A DNA stretch of 64,000 nt from BOKV01 sp049289295 (GTDB lineage: Bacteria > Pseudomonadota > Alphaproteobacteria > Rhizobiales > Rhizobiaceae), in contig JBATLL010000035.1 of NCBI GenBank assembly GCA_049289295.1, positions 1-64,000 of the forward strand, in the 5' to 3' direction. This document shows positions 7,043-14,837 of this stretch, one piece after another. Below the pieces are notes generated by a model, which was not told the origin of the DNA, searched no databases, and was given only the letters and a program-made list of their open reading frames with translations. Positions within the stretch are counted from its first letter, which is position 1. Every line of letters starts with the position of its first letter. The position numbers and the translations under genes were made by a program.

Positions 7043-7641
7043 GCTGGGGGCGGATGATCTATTATGCGATTTGCACGCTTGTCGTTGCGGGAATTGTGCA
7101 TATCAGCGTTGTCCTGCTGATCCCGGCATATGGCACCAAGGATGCGTTCGCGACGATCTCGGGCAAGATCGATCCGCTCGATTTCAAGCCGGTTTCCGAA
7201 CTGGGCGGCAATGTGCTGATTACCGATGTCGATCCTTACTTCGCCTATGGGCTTTGCCGTTTCGACCTCAAGACACTCGGCATGCAGATGTCAGCACCGA
7301 AGATCGATACATTCTGGTCGGCAACGCTGATCGATGAGGATGGTACCGTCATCTACAGCCTCAACAGCCGCACCGCGATAGACAACAAGCTCGACCTGAT
7401 CCTGCTCAACCCTGTGCAGATCCTGCGGCTGCGGGAAGTGGCCCCGATCGAAGCAGAGAGCGCGATCATTGTGGAATCCGACGTCAATGCCGGATTCGTG
7501 GTGGTTCGCGTGCTCAGGCCGGATGAGAACTGGGCGGCGAAGGCAAACGGGTTTCTCAACAAGGTGGAATGCAAGACCTACGTGCCCACTTCCGTTGTGG
7601 TGCCCGAGGCCGACGAGGAACCAGGCCAGCCCTCCGGCTGA
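7039..7641 (+). CDS. DUF1254 domain-containing protein
   Basis: A 200-residue partner of the preceding DUF1214 protein. It has an N-terminal membrane segment (MIYYAICTLVVAGIVHISVVLL) and a DUF1254 domain (ANVL-like VLITDVDPYFAYGLCRFDL, FWSATLIDEDGTVIYSLNSR). Its ATG overlaps the upstream stop. The gene probably follows the PBP1A transcript, since the spacing from PBP1A to DUF1214 is only 18 bases. Role unknown; an envelope location is inferred. Confidence 0.85.
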   Translation: MSWGRMIYYAICTLVVAGIVHISVVLLIPAYGTKDAFATISGKIDPLDFKPVSELGGNVLITDVDPYFAYGLCRFDLKTLGMQMSAPKIDTFWSATLIDEDGTVIYSLNSRTAIDNKLDLILLNPVQILRLREVAPIEAESAIIVESDVNAGFVVVRVLRPDENWAAKANGFLNKVECKTYVPTSVVVPEADEEPGQPSG

Positions 7642-7650
7642 GAATCGAAT

Positions 7651-7866
7651 TTATCCGGCTGCTTCCGAATTCCTTGCCCGCCGCTTGCGCGGCGACTGGC
7701 GAGGCGCGCTGATTTCGCCCTGCCCTGCCTGCCGGTCTGGATCACGCGAGTAGCGCACGCCGGTAAACATCAGCACTTCGGCTCCGGGGAAATCGGCAGG
7801 TTCTCGCATTCGGCCGGGGCGCCAGCCTTTGGCAAGCCATGCTTCAATTGCGATTATCGTTGCCAT
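7651..7866 (-). CDS. Small conserved protein with MFTGVRYxR motif
   Basis: A 71-residue protein. The central AEVLMFTGVRYSRDPD resembles a family of short uncharacterised Hyphomicrobiales proteins with an ILFFTGVRYER core. The C-terminus is basic (SPRKRRARNSEAAG). It converges with the DUF1254 gene, with 9 bases between the stop codons. No function can be assigned. Confidence 0.6.
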   Translation of the reverse strand: MATIIAIEAWLAKGWRPGRMREPADFPGAEVLMFTGVRYSRDPDRQAGQGEISAPRQSPRKRRARNSEAAG

Positions 7867-7945
7867 GCTATCCTCCAGATAGTCGACCGGACCATGTTTC
7901 GTGCCGGTTCACACGGGGGAGCGCGTGCGATCAATGAAGCCTTTT

Positions 7946-7964
7946 ATGGTTAATGGATTGCTAA
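7946..7964. promoter_or_regulatory. CtrA-like box upstream of the DUF2336 gene
   Basis: ATGGTTAA (the reverse complement of the CtrA octamer TTAACCAT) overlaps TTAA-N7-CTAA (7950-7964), one base off the TTAA-N7-TTAA consensus. It lies about 50 bases before the start of the DUF2336 gene. Confidence 0.4.
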
Positions 7965-8015
7965 CGATTGTGGGACAGGGTTGGGGGACAGAGAATCAGT
8001 CGAACCAGCTGGTAT

Positions 8016-9218
8016 ATGCCCATGCACGCCTTGCCCCTCCAGGACGCCCCTGTCGAAAGGATTGCCGGCCAGGCCGACAGCCGACCAATCAGCAGTGCCT
8101 TGCACACTGGCCGCGACACGATTGCTTCGCGGCGGAACCTGTCCATTCTGGGCCAGGCCGTTCGCGATTTCTGCGAGCTCGAGCGGCCACTGCAGCGCGA
8201 TCTGGCCACCTTCAAGGAGCTGTTTTACCAATTTGTCGAAGGCTGCACACTGACCGAACGGCGGTCACTGGCGGCATCCCTTGCCACCAACCCGAACATT
8301 CCGCGCACCATCATCTTCTATTTCGCGCTCGATCAGGTTGAAGTTGCCGCGCCTGTCCTTCTGTTTTCGCCAATCGTGAATGAGGCCGACATTGCCAGCC
8401 TTGCCAGGCGGTGCAGCGTCGCACACCTGCGGATACTTGCCCGTCGCGAGGATCTGACGCCGGCCGCAGCCAATCTCCTGAAAAAGGCAGGCGGGCCAAC
8501 CGTGGCCGAGATTTTGGCGCGCAATCACGCATTGCAGCCAACACCACCTGCAGAAGCGATCCAGCCCGAACAGGATACGGCACGCGAAACCGAGCAGGTG
8601 ACAAGGGTGGCCGCAGTCAAACCAGAGGAAACGCCCTCCGCTGAGCGCCGCGAAAGCCATGCGTCCGACGGCAATACAAGGCAAAAACTGCTGGAACTGG
8701 CGGGACGTGGCGGACGGCTTGGCGCAGCAAGATCGCGCGACAACCAGGAACAGACGCTGAAGGAGAAACGCGAGCAGATCGAGGTCGGCAAGCAACTGCT
8801 GTTGCTGGTGCGCACTGGCGGCGTGGATTCCTTCGTGGAAGGCGCTTCCATCCATACTTCGATATCGCCGGACATCATTCGCGCAATGATCGACAAGCTC
8901 GACGGGCAATCGCTGGCGGTGCTGTTGAAGGGAATGGGGGTGGATTCACTTGAAGCAAGCCAGCTTTTCCTGCGTCTTGTGGCGCCAGCCGGGCGTAGCA
9001 TGGAAGCCTATACCCGCATGCGCAATCTCTATGACCGACTTGCTGAGGAGCGCTGCAAGATGACCGTGCGCGCCCTTGCGGGGACGCTCAAGTTCGAGCA
9101 GCTCGAAGCGATTACTTCCGATACGAGCCGTCGCCTGCGCGAAGCAGCAAACGAAAGACGGGCTTCTTTCGGGACCGAACGGGGTGGCGCACCTGCCGAC
9201 CAGCGCATGGCAGGATGA
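8016..9218 (+). CDS. DUF2336 domain-containing protein
   Basis: About 400 residues, soluble. Residues about 20-180 form a helical, HEAT-like DUF2336 region (ERRSLAASLATNPNIPRTII, ARREDLTPAAANLLKKAGGP). A low-complexity Glu/Thr/Pro linker follows (about 190-250), and a second helical domain (KQLLLLVRTGGVDSFVEGAS to the end) may bind a partner. DUF2336 proteins are widespread in alphaproteobacteria with no settled function. Two close Met codons (8016, 8022) are possible starts; a CtrA-like site upstream hints at cell-cycle control. Confidence 0.8.
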   Translation: MPMHALPLQDAPVERIAGQADSRPISSALHTGRDTIASRRNLSILGQAVRDFCELERPLQRDLATFKELFYQFVEGCTLTERRSLAASLATNPNIPRTIIFYFALDQVEVAAPVLLFSPIVNEADIASLARRCSVAHLRILARREDLTPAAANLLKKAGGPTVAEILARNHALQPTPPAEAIQPEQDTARETEQVTRVAAVKPEETPSAERRESHASDGNTRQKLLELAGRGGRLGAARSRDNQEQTLKEKREQIEVGKQLLLLVRTGGVDSFVEGASIHTSISPDIIRAMIDKLDGQSLAVLLKGMGVDSLEASQLFLRLVAPAGRSMEAYTRMRNLYDRLAEERCKMTVRALAGTLKFEQLEAITSDTSRRLREAANERRASFGTERGGAPADQRMAG

Positions 9219-9254
9219 TGATCGAGACCTGGTTCTCGTCCTGAACTTGCCTAC

Positions 9255-9596
9255 TCAGCCATCCGGGGTGTCGATCAGCAGTGGAACGCCTGATTTGCGT
9301 TCCGTTTCCAGTATCCAGCAATCGGGATCAAAGCGTATCTGGCGTTCAAGATAGTCCAGCATTGCCTGGCGATCCGTCACGCCTTCCACAAGTTCGAAAA
9401 TTCGTTGTGACTGCCCCTCTTCCACGAGCGCCTGGGGGGCTGGAGCATAGAGCGAACAATAGCCGTCGAGATGGTCATGGCACACGAAGATCGCACCAGC
9501 TTCCGGCGCTCCCTTCCTCACGACAACGGCATAGGCGCCAGCACCTGTCTCGGCCCGAAGGAAAGCCGATACCCAGACATGTGAGACCAGGCGCAT
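9255..9596 (-). CDS. DUF1491 family protein
   Basis: A 113-residue protein with the family features SHVWVSAFLRAE, GAYAVVVRKGAPEAGAIFVC and a C-terminal DPDCWILETE. ATG at 9596 starts 11 bases after the stop of the peptidoglycan-binding gene; the open frame also extends to 9638, which would overlap that gene. It is the last gene of a three-gene operon (histidine kinase, peptidoglycan-binding protein, DUF1491). Function unknown. Confidence 0.85.
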   Translation of the reverse strand: MRLVSHVWVSAFLRAETGAGAYAVVVRKGAPEAGAIFVCHDHLDGYCSLYAPAPQALVEEGQSQRIFELVEGVTDRQAMLDYLERQIRFDPDCWILETERKSGVPLLIDTPDG

Positions 9597-9606
9597 GGCC
9601 GCCTTC

Positions 9607-10479
9607 TCAACTCTTCTGAAGTGCGCCCACTTCCTCAAGCTTGCGGATCAGCGCCATATCCGGTTCCCCATTGGTCTGCAGGCCATAGCGCTGCTGGAAC
9701 CGCTTGATGGCAGCCACGGTCTGCGGCCCAAGAACGCCATCGATGGCAACTTCATTCTCGCCAAAATTGATCAGGCCGATCTGTACGCGTGCAATCACTG
9801 CCTGTTTGAGGATTTCCTGCGCGGTCTCATGTGCATTGGAAGGCACTGCTGCTGGTGCTGATGTAAGCGCTGCATTCTCGACCACTGGAATGGCCGACGT
9901 ATCTGAAAGCGGACGTGCCTTTGGCGCGGCCGCCACTGTTGCACTTTCCGTGCTCGCGCCATTGCGCTGCAGGATTGCGCCAAGCAGCGCATGGCTGGAC
10001 TGACCGGTCTGTTCGAAGCCGTTCTTCTTCTGGAAGGCAATGATGGCGCTCCTGGTCTGCGGCCCGAACAATCCATCAACAGTGCCGGTATAGTGACCGG
10101 CTACCTTCAGGCCGTTCTGGACATCCTTGAGAAGGGCAATTTCCGCGTCACGCTGGATACGATCCGGGACCACGTTCTGTGCGGCTACCGGGCGCTGGGT
10201 TGGAACTGGAACCGCGGTCGGCAGAATTCCCGGTGACATCCGTCCCGCGTTCAGCTGGCCCTGCGTGATCAATCTGGAAATCGACTTTGTCGTTACCGCG
10301 TCACGCGTTGCCCATAGCGGGAAGGGATGGCTACCCGGTTGGGCATAAAGGGCATTGCCGGCTACCAGGGCGAATGCGACCGTGAAGGCGCAGCTGCCAG
10401 CAGCAATGGATGGATAGCGGTGGATGGTGGAGAATGCTGCAAACGCCAGGTTTCTCATCGAACTCTCCTTCTCACTCAC
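9607..10479 (-). CDS. Peptidoglycan-binding protein with two PGB1 domains
   Basis: A 290-residue envelope protein. An N-terminal membrane segment or uncleaved signal (SCAFTVAFALVAGNALYA, about 29-46) is followed by a first PG_binding_1 domain (about 110-175; GHYTGTVDGLFGPQTRSAII), an Ala/Pro-rich linker and a second PG_binding_1 domain (about 225-285; IDGVLGPQTVAAIKRFQQRY). It has no catalytic domain. The start overlaps the kinase stop by four bases, so the pair is translationally coupled. A plausible role is sensing or anchoring at the cell wall in partnership with the kinase (inference). Confidence 0.85.
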   Translation of the reverse strand: MSEKESSMRNLAFAAFSTIHRYPSIAAGSCAFTVAFALVAGNALYAQPGSHPFPLWATRDAVTTKSISRLITQGQLNAGRMSPGILPTAVPVPTQRPVAAQNVVPDRIQRDAEIALLKDVQNGLKVAGHYTGTVDGLFGPQTRSAIIAFQKKNGFEQTGQSSHALLGAILQRNGASTESATVAAAPKARPLSDTSAIPVVENAALTSAPAAVPSNAHETAQEILKQAVIARVQIGLINFGENEVAIDGVLGPQTVAAIKRFQQRYGLQTNGEPDMALIRKLEEVGALQKS

Positions 10480-11798
10480 ACAATGGCTCTTGCCATGCCC
10501 TGGACTTTCGCCAGGTCTGGCTGCTCGTTCGAACCATTCCTCGCCGTCCGGCTTCCGTTAAGGACCTCGAGATTTTCGGTTGCCGGAACCGGCTTTGGAT
10601 CGCGCTGGGAAATGGGCAGCGTCACGGTAACGCGTGTTCCCTCCCCCTTGCCGCTTTCAAAGCGGATCTTGCCACGATGCAATTCGACCAGACCAAATAC
10701 GACTGAAAGGCCCAGTCCGGTGCCCTCGTAGCGGCGGTCATACTTGCTGTCTGCCTGATAGAAAGGCATGCCGAGGCTGTTGATATGTTCCGGTGAAATT
10801 CCGATACCCTTGTCAGTGACGGTCAGGCGGATGTTCGAGCCGACCCGCAACGCTCCCACTTCCACCTTGCCACCGTCCTCGGAAAACTTGACCGCATTCG
10901 AAAGCAGGTTGATCAGGATCTGCTTGATGGCGCGTTCATCAGCCGTGACCTCTGGCAAATCCGGGGCGTCCTGGCAGTTGATCAGGATGTTGCGGGTTTC
11001 CGCCTGCCCGCGCATCATTGCGCAGCATGAGGACATGGTCGCAGAAATATCGAAGGGTTTCGGGAATATCTCGTACTTACCAGCCTCGATCTTCGACATG
11101 TCGAGGATATCATTGAGAACATTGAGCAGGTGCGATGCCGAATTGTGGATCAGGCCGACATATTCCTTGTGCCTTTCCGGCGGCATTTTCTGCATCACGT
11201 CGGACTGAAGCAATTCTGAAAAGCCAAGGATTGCGTTGAGTGGCGTGCGCAGTTCGTGGCTCATGTTGGCCAGGAACCGGCTCTTGGCGATGTTTGTGCT
11301 TTCGGCCTTTTCGCGCGCGTCCCGGAGATCTTCTTCAAGCGCGCGCAGATCGGAAATGTTGCGCGTGACGGCAAGTACGAATGCCTGGCCTTCCCTTTCA
11401 ATCCTGGTACAGCGGATTTCAAACCACTGCGCCACCGATCTTGAAGGGCGCGGATAGGCGCGGAACTGCGCCATGGTGGGCGAACCTGCGGCCATGCAAT
11501 CATCGAAGGCCCTGGCCACCGGCACCCGGTCGTGCACGTGGATTGCATTCATGAAACCGTCGTCAGCCAGATCACCTGGCGGGCAGCCAAACACCTGCTG
11601 ACAGTTCGCATTGACATGAAGTGCATGCCGGTCGGCTGAATGAATTGAATAGCAGTCGGGTCCAAGGGCAGCCATGTCCAGCCCTCGATATGCTTCCCAG
11701 AACCTACCAGCATCAGTACTCATGAATACGCTTTCTGATTGCGAGTCGGACGGCTGGCCTTGCTTGCTGGCTATCTTCCCGATCCGGGAATGCTGCAT
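10476..11798 (-). CDS. PAS-domain sensor histidine kinase
   Basis: A 440-residue soluble kinase. A PAS domain (about 45-155; YSIHSADRHALHVNANCQQV) is followed by the HisKA H-box SRFLANMSHELRTPLNAI with His181 and an HATPase domain with N-box NLLSNAVKFS, G1 DKGIGIS and G2 GTGLGLSV. No transmembrane segment is visible. It resembles cytoplasmic PAS kinases of the PleC/DivJ/PdhS type, but the exact orthologue cannot be named. Met26 (11723) is an alternative start. A CtrA-like box lies 45 bases upstream. It heads the operon with the PG-binding and DUF1491 genes. Confidence 0.85.
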   Translation of the reverse strand: MQHSRIGKIASKQGQPSDSQSESVFMSTDAGRFWEAYRGLDMAALGPDCYSIHSADRHALHVNANCQQVFGCPPGDLADDGFMNAIHVHDRVPVARAFDDCMAAGSPTMAQFRAYPRPSRSVAQWFEIRCTRIEREGQAFVLAVTRNISDLRALEEDLRDAREKAESTNIAKSRFLANMSHELRTPLNAILGFSELLQSDVMQKMPPERHKEYVGLIHNSASHLLNVLNDILDMSKIEAGKYEIFPKPFDISATMSSCCAMMRGQAETRNILINCQDAPDLPEVTADERAIKQILINLLSNAVKFSEDGGKVEVGALRVGSNIRLTVTDKGIGISPEHINSLGMPFYQADSKYDRRYEGTGLGLSVVFGLVELHRGKIRFESGKGEGTRVTVTLPISQRDPKPVPATENLEVLNGSRTARNGSNEQPDLAKVQGMARAIV

Positions 11799-12121
11799 GG
11801 CAAAACTGCCGTGTTAACCAAGACGACCGTCTCACAGGCCCTTTAACACAACACTAAGGATGCGCCCCGCCAGGCCTGCCCAATGGCGCCCGCGGTGGAA
11901 CTTGGGCGCAAAACTCCTGTCATGGTAAACGGATGGTAAGCGCGGCGCGGTGCTGCATCCGGCGAAATCGCCAAAGCTGCCTGGAACTGGCGGAAAATGG
12001 CCATTTGCCTGATTGCGGCCCAGCTTGCATTCCATAAAATTTGACGCAAATGCGCTCTTTCCGGCGAACAGGGCGGGAAGGGTTTCATGATATGACCGCC
12101 GTGGGACAAGAGGTGTGAAAC
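11799..12121. other. 323-bp intergenic region with divergent promoters
   Basis: Separates the kinase operon (minus) from the DUF5330 gene (plus). It contains TTAACCA at 11814-11820 and TTAA-N7-CTAA at 11843-11857 near the kinase start, and a repeated TTACCAT-like motif around 11919-11938 on the minus strand. The end just before 12122 has a GAGG ribosome site. I see no RNA gene or repeat. Confidence 0.5.
11843..11857. promoter_or_regulatory. CtrA-like box upstream of the histidine kinase
   Basis: TTAACACAACACTAA, that is TTAA-N7-CTAA, identical in form to the box before the DUF2336 gene. The TTAACCA at 11814-11820 lies between it and the start codon. Confidence 0.4.
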
Positions 12122-12451
12122 ATGTTTCTTCTGAGAAGCGCATTCTGGCTGTCGCTCGTGGTGGCCATCATTCCGGTCAATCCGCAGGACCTGGAGTCTG
12201 GACAGCGCCCGGTTTCGACGATGGAAACCGTGGGTGCCCTGCAGGCCCTTGTGAGTGACCTTGCACAATTTTGCGAGCGCAATGCACGCAGTTGCGAAAC
12301 TGGCGCGCAAATCGCTTCACAAATGAAGGTGAAAGCGCGCACCGGCCTGCAGTTTGCCTCGGCATGGCTGGAGGGAAGCGACACACAGGTTGCAAGCCCC
12401 GCAGGATCGGTCGAACAGATCGTGACAGGGTCAACAGTTTCTTCGAACTGA
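12122..12451 (+). CDS. DUF5330 domain-containing protein
   Basis: A 109-residue protein with a hydrophobic N-terminus (MFLLRSAFWLSLVVAIIPVN) and the DUF5330 core, including LQALVSDLAQFCERNARSCETG with two conserved cysteines that may pair in the periplasm. Start ATG at 12122 is preceded by AGAGG. Proteins of this type are common in Hyphomicrobiales; function unknown. It stands alone upstream of sufE in the same direction. Confidence 0.85.
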   Translation: MFLLRSAFWLSLVVAIIPVNPQDLESGQRPVSTMETVGALQALVSDLAQFCERNARSCETGAQIASQMKVKARTGLQFASAWLEGSDTQVASPAGSVEQIVTGSTVSSN

Positions 12452-12541
12452 GTTCAAACCTTCCACCCTTTTAGGCCCATTTCCCGGCCTGCTCCTGTTC
12501 TCCTGCCCGGTGATGATGTATAGCAACCGGCAAGAGGTACG

Positions 12542-12985
12542 ATGACCAAAACGCAGAATTTCAACCAGATCGCGGAAGATTTCGAGTTTCTCGACGACTG
12601 GGACGACCGATACAAGTATCTGATCGAACTGGGTTCAGCTCTGGAGCCGCTCGATGAAGGCGAACGAAACGCGCGCACCAAGGTGCAGGGGTGCGTCAGC
12701 CAGGTCTGGATTGTCGGTGAAGCGGAGCCGGGCAGCGATCCGGTAATGCGCTTCAGAGGGGATTCCGATGCCCATATCGTGCGCGGGCTGATCGCAGTCG
12801 CGCTTGCCATCTTTTCCGGCAAGCATGCACGTGAAATCCTCGAAACAGATGAAATGCAGATGTTTTCCAGGTTGAATCTCTCCGAGCATATCACGCCGCA
12901 GCGCTCGAACGGCCTTCGCTCGATGGTTGCCCGCATCAAGGCCGAGGCGCGCGAAGCGCTGGCGCGCCATGGCGCGGATGCCTGA
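12542..12985 (+). CDS. sufE: SufE family cysteine desulfuration protein
   Basis: A 147-residue sulfur-acceptor protein that takes persulfide sulfur from the SufS cysteine desulfurase for iron-sulfur cluster assembly. The catalytic Cys51 lies in KVQGCVSQVW; the N-terminal DDWDDRYKYLIELG and the C-terminal helix SNGLRSMVARIKAEA are typical. No other suf genes are nearby, as is common for stand-alone sufE. It converges with gafZ downstream. Confidence 0.92.
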   Translation: MTKTQNFNQIAEDFEFLDDWDDRYKYLIELGSALEPLDEGERNARTKVQGCVSQVWIVGEAEPGSDPVMRFRGDSDAHIVRGLIAVALAIFSGKHAREILETDEMQMFSRLNLSEHITPQRSNGLRSMVARIKAEAREALARHGADA

Positions 12986-13021
12986 CAACGCCAGGGCTGC
13001 ATGGCCCAGCTATTTCCCTTC

Positions 13022-13822
13022 TTACCCGCGAAAAGCCGGGCGGTAGTTTTCATCCCCCCAGTGCAGCATCGCAATGTTTCGAGGGACACCAGGGAGAAAT
13101 CCATAGTGGCGGGCAAGAATCGAAAGCGCGGTCTTGAGCATGAGCTTGGCAGAACGGGGCGGCCACTGGCGTTCCATTTCCACTTGCTCAAGCCCCTTGA
13201 GAAAACAGCATATGTCGAGTGCGACACCTGCCATTTCCGGATCGAGGCATTCGATTGCCTTTTCCACCTTCCGGCGTGAATCAAGCACGAAGTCCGGCAT
13301 GTCCGCCGCCTTCGATGCATCGCGGCTACGCCCTGCGACTGCGATCTGCCAGTTCGCCGAAATTCTCGGCTGCAACTGACCCCTTTCAAAATCAGTGCGC
13401 AGCCGCTCGCCCGAGCGGAACTGATTCTCGTCCAGCCATGGCCGTCCATTGCGCTCGCGGCGACGGTACAGGCGCGAGAGAGGAGATTCGGCGGCATTGG
13501 CGCTCAGTTCAACCTGCTGTCCATCGTCAACGATGCGGACCACGACCTGTTCGCCATGCTGGGAGCGGAAACCATTCGCCGTGTCACGTTCGCGCGCAAG
13601 GTGGGCTCTGCCAGCCTGCGTGAGGCGCAGTCGTCCGGCGTTCGTGCTGGCAAGTTCCCTGCGAACGCAATCGCGCACAACATCCGCCCTGACGAGGCTG
13701 ACGCTGTCTTCACCAGCAAGTTCGAGGCGTGAACCGTCACGTTCTTCGACTGCAAGCCCATTGCGATTGCGCGCAAGCAGCGCCAGCACGCGCAGGGTGG
13801 ATCGCTGATCGACCCCGTTCAC
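13022..13822 (-). CDS. gafZ: DUF6456 protein, GafZ-like GTA activator/antiterminator
   Basis: About 266 residues. The C-terminal half (about 120-260) carries the DUF6456 features ESPLSRLYRRRERNGRPWLD, FRSGERLRTDFERGQLQPRI, ALDICCFLKGLEQVE and RSAKLMLKTALSILARHYG, the family of the C-terminal domain of GafA (R. capsulatus) and of Caulobacter GafZ. GafZ is known to act with GafY in activating GTA genes and to associate with RNA polymerase as an antiterminator. GTG at 13822 overlaps the gafY stop (GTGA) and is preferred over ATG at 13864. Family assignment is by eye from conserved motifs. Confidence 0.75.
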   Translation of the reverse strand: MNGVDQRSTLRVLALLARNRNGLAVEERDGSRLELAGEDSVSLVRADVVRDCVRRELASTNAGRLRLTQAGRAHLARERDTANGFRSQHGEQVVVRIVDDGQQVELSANAAESPLSRLYRRRERNGRPWLDENQFRSGERLRTDFERGQLQPRISANWQIAVAGRSRDASKAADMPDFVLDSRRKVEKAIECLDPEMAGVALDICCFLKGLEQVEMERQWPPRSAKLMLKTALSILARHYGFLPGVPRNIAMLHWGDENYRPAFRG

Positions 13823-14256
13823 GGGCGGGTCTCCGGCGCAGGAATGGAGGCAGGACGGCGCCACATCGAGGAGGCCAGGTCGATGATTGCTTCCAGCTCG
13901 CAGATGAACTGGTCCATCTTCGGATCATCGCGCAAGTCCTCGATCAGGCGACAGGCGTGGGAGATCGTGGTTCGGTCGCGGTTGAACAGCCTGCCGATTT
14001 CGCCATAGGCCAGGGACAGCGATGTGTGCAGCAGATAGATGGCAATCTGGCGCGCGCGCGATATCCTGCTCGCACCCCTTTCCTGGCCAAGGATTTCAGC
14101 TTCGCTGCAGCGGCAACTGAACGCAATCAGGCGTACGACGAACCGCGCTTCTATTTCGCCGCGGTAGAGCGGCGCGCCTGTATCGCTTGCCGGGCCGATC
14201 TCGGCAAGCGTATCGCCAGCGGAGGCGCCTGGCATGATTTCCTTCAACAAGTGCAT
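13819..14256 (-). CDS. gafY: DnaA domain IV-like HTH protein, GafY-like GTA activator
   Basis: About 145 residues. The C-terminal half is a DnaA domain IV-type helix-turn-helix: RARQIAIYLLHTSLSLAYGE, then IGRLFNRDRTTISHACRLIE, which contains the DRTTxxHA signature. In GTA regulators this module is the N-terminal half of GafA or the separate GafY protein, the DNA-binding partner of GafZ. ATG at 14256 is preferred (GGGGAG ribosome site); a TTG at 14268 is also open. It overlaps gafZ by four bases. A palindrome matching the GTA-operon site stands about 20-37 bases upstream. Confidence 0.75.
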   Translation of the reverse strand: MHLLKEIMPGASAGDTLAEIGPASDTGAPLYRGEIEARFVVRLIAFSCRCSEAEILGQERGASRISRARQIAIYLLHTSLSLAYGEIGRLFNRDRTTISHACRLIEDLRDDPKMDQFICELEAIIDLASSMWRRPASIPAPETRP

Positions 14257-14277
14257 TCCGCTCCCCAATTCACAATT

Positions 14278-14293
14278 TAGGAATATTATCCTA
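14278..14293. promoter_or_regulatory. Palindromic operator candidate upstream of gafY
   Basis: TAGGAATATTATCCTA: arms TAGGA/TCCTA around ATATTA. It differs at 2 of 17 positions from the native (pre-insertion) site at the terS promoter. It lies between gafY (minus) and the unknown gene at 14461 (plus) and could control either. Confidence 0.6.
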
Positions 14294-14460
14294 TCTTTGG
14301 ATATGCAAGACCGAATGGGGAAAGAAATGCCGCGACGACGGCTGCAGGCGGCGGTAATCGTGTTGAATTTGAAGCGGTTAAGTTCGGGCGGCGGGCAAGA
14401 CCCCGAAAATCAGTCCCCATCAGCCGCGGCAAGTCGAAGCTTTGCGTCAAGGAGTTTCAC

Positions 14461-14796
14461 ATGCCCAACCCAGACGATGGCAGATCGAGCAGTTTCGCAG
14501 AAGAAGCGCGAGCTTTTGTGAAAGCCCGGCGACCCACGGGGTCGAGCTTGCAGGCATGCAAAGCGCTCCTGTTTTCGGAAGGTGCCGATCTTGACCTGTG
14601 CGATCGAATCACAAGCCATGCCTTTGCCCGGCAGACTGCTATCACGATCCTGCGGAAAGGGCTGGCGCGCGAGCGCGGCAAGGCGCGCAGTGGCAACGCC
14701 TTTTATGACTTCAACCGGCATCTGGCCTTTCATCAGGCAATCAAGATGCTTGAGTCAGACGATCAGAGTCAGGACCCGTCAATCAACGTGAAATGA
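14461..14796 (+). CDS. Hypothetical protein divergent from gafY
   Basis: A 111-residue soluble protein that I do not recognise. A strong AAGGAG ribosome site 6 bases before the ATG supports it as a real gene. It has helical segments (SSFAEEARAFVKARRP, FNRHLAFHQAIKML) and a basic middle (LRKGLARERGKARSG), with a single cysteine pair, but no known motif. It is divergent from gafYZ across the palindrome at 14278-14293, so it could be co-regulated with GTA genes or encode a local regulator. It converges with mucR over a hairpin. Confidence 0.65.
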   Translation: MPNPDDGRSSSFAEEARAFVKARRPTGSSLQACKALLFSEGADLDLCDRITSHAFARQTAITILRKGLARERGKARSGNAFYDFNRHLAFHQAIKMLESDDQSQDPSINVK

Positions 14797-14823
14797 CGCC
14801 CGGAACCGTACGACTCCGGGCGT
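14796..14823. terminator. Bidirectional terminator-like hairpin
   Basis: A perfect 9-bp stem, ACGCCCGGA (14796-14804) and TCCGGGCGT (14815-14823), with a 10-base loop, lies between the convergent gene at 14461 and mucR. There is no long T-run on either side, so termination efficiency is uncertain. Confidence 0.6.
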
Positions 14824-14837
14824 GCATTGCTGGTCTG

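Noticed and set aside
12454..13497. Minus-strand open frame of 347 residues
   Set aside because: Overlaps sufE antisense and gafZ in another frame; composition Arg/Ser/Cys-rich as in false frames.
14272..14294. The palindrome before gafY as a relic of an excised IS1595 copy (ACAATTTAGG resembles the IS end)
   Set aside because: No transposase remnant or second inverted repeat is nearby, and the similarity outside the palindrome is only six to seven AT-rich bases; it remains a weak alternative.
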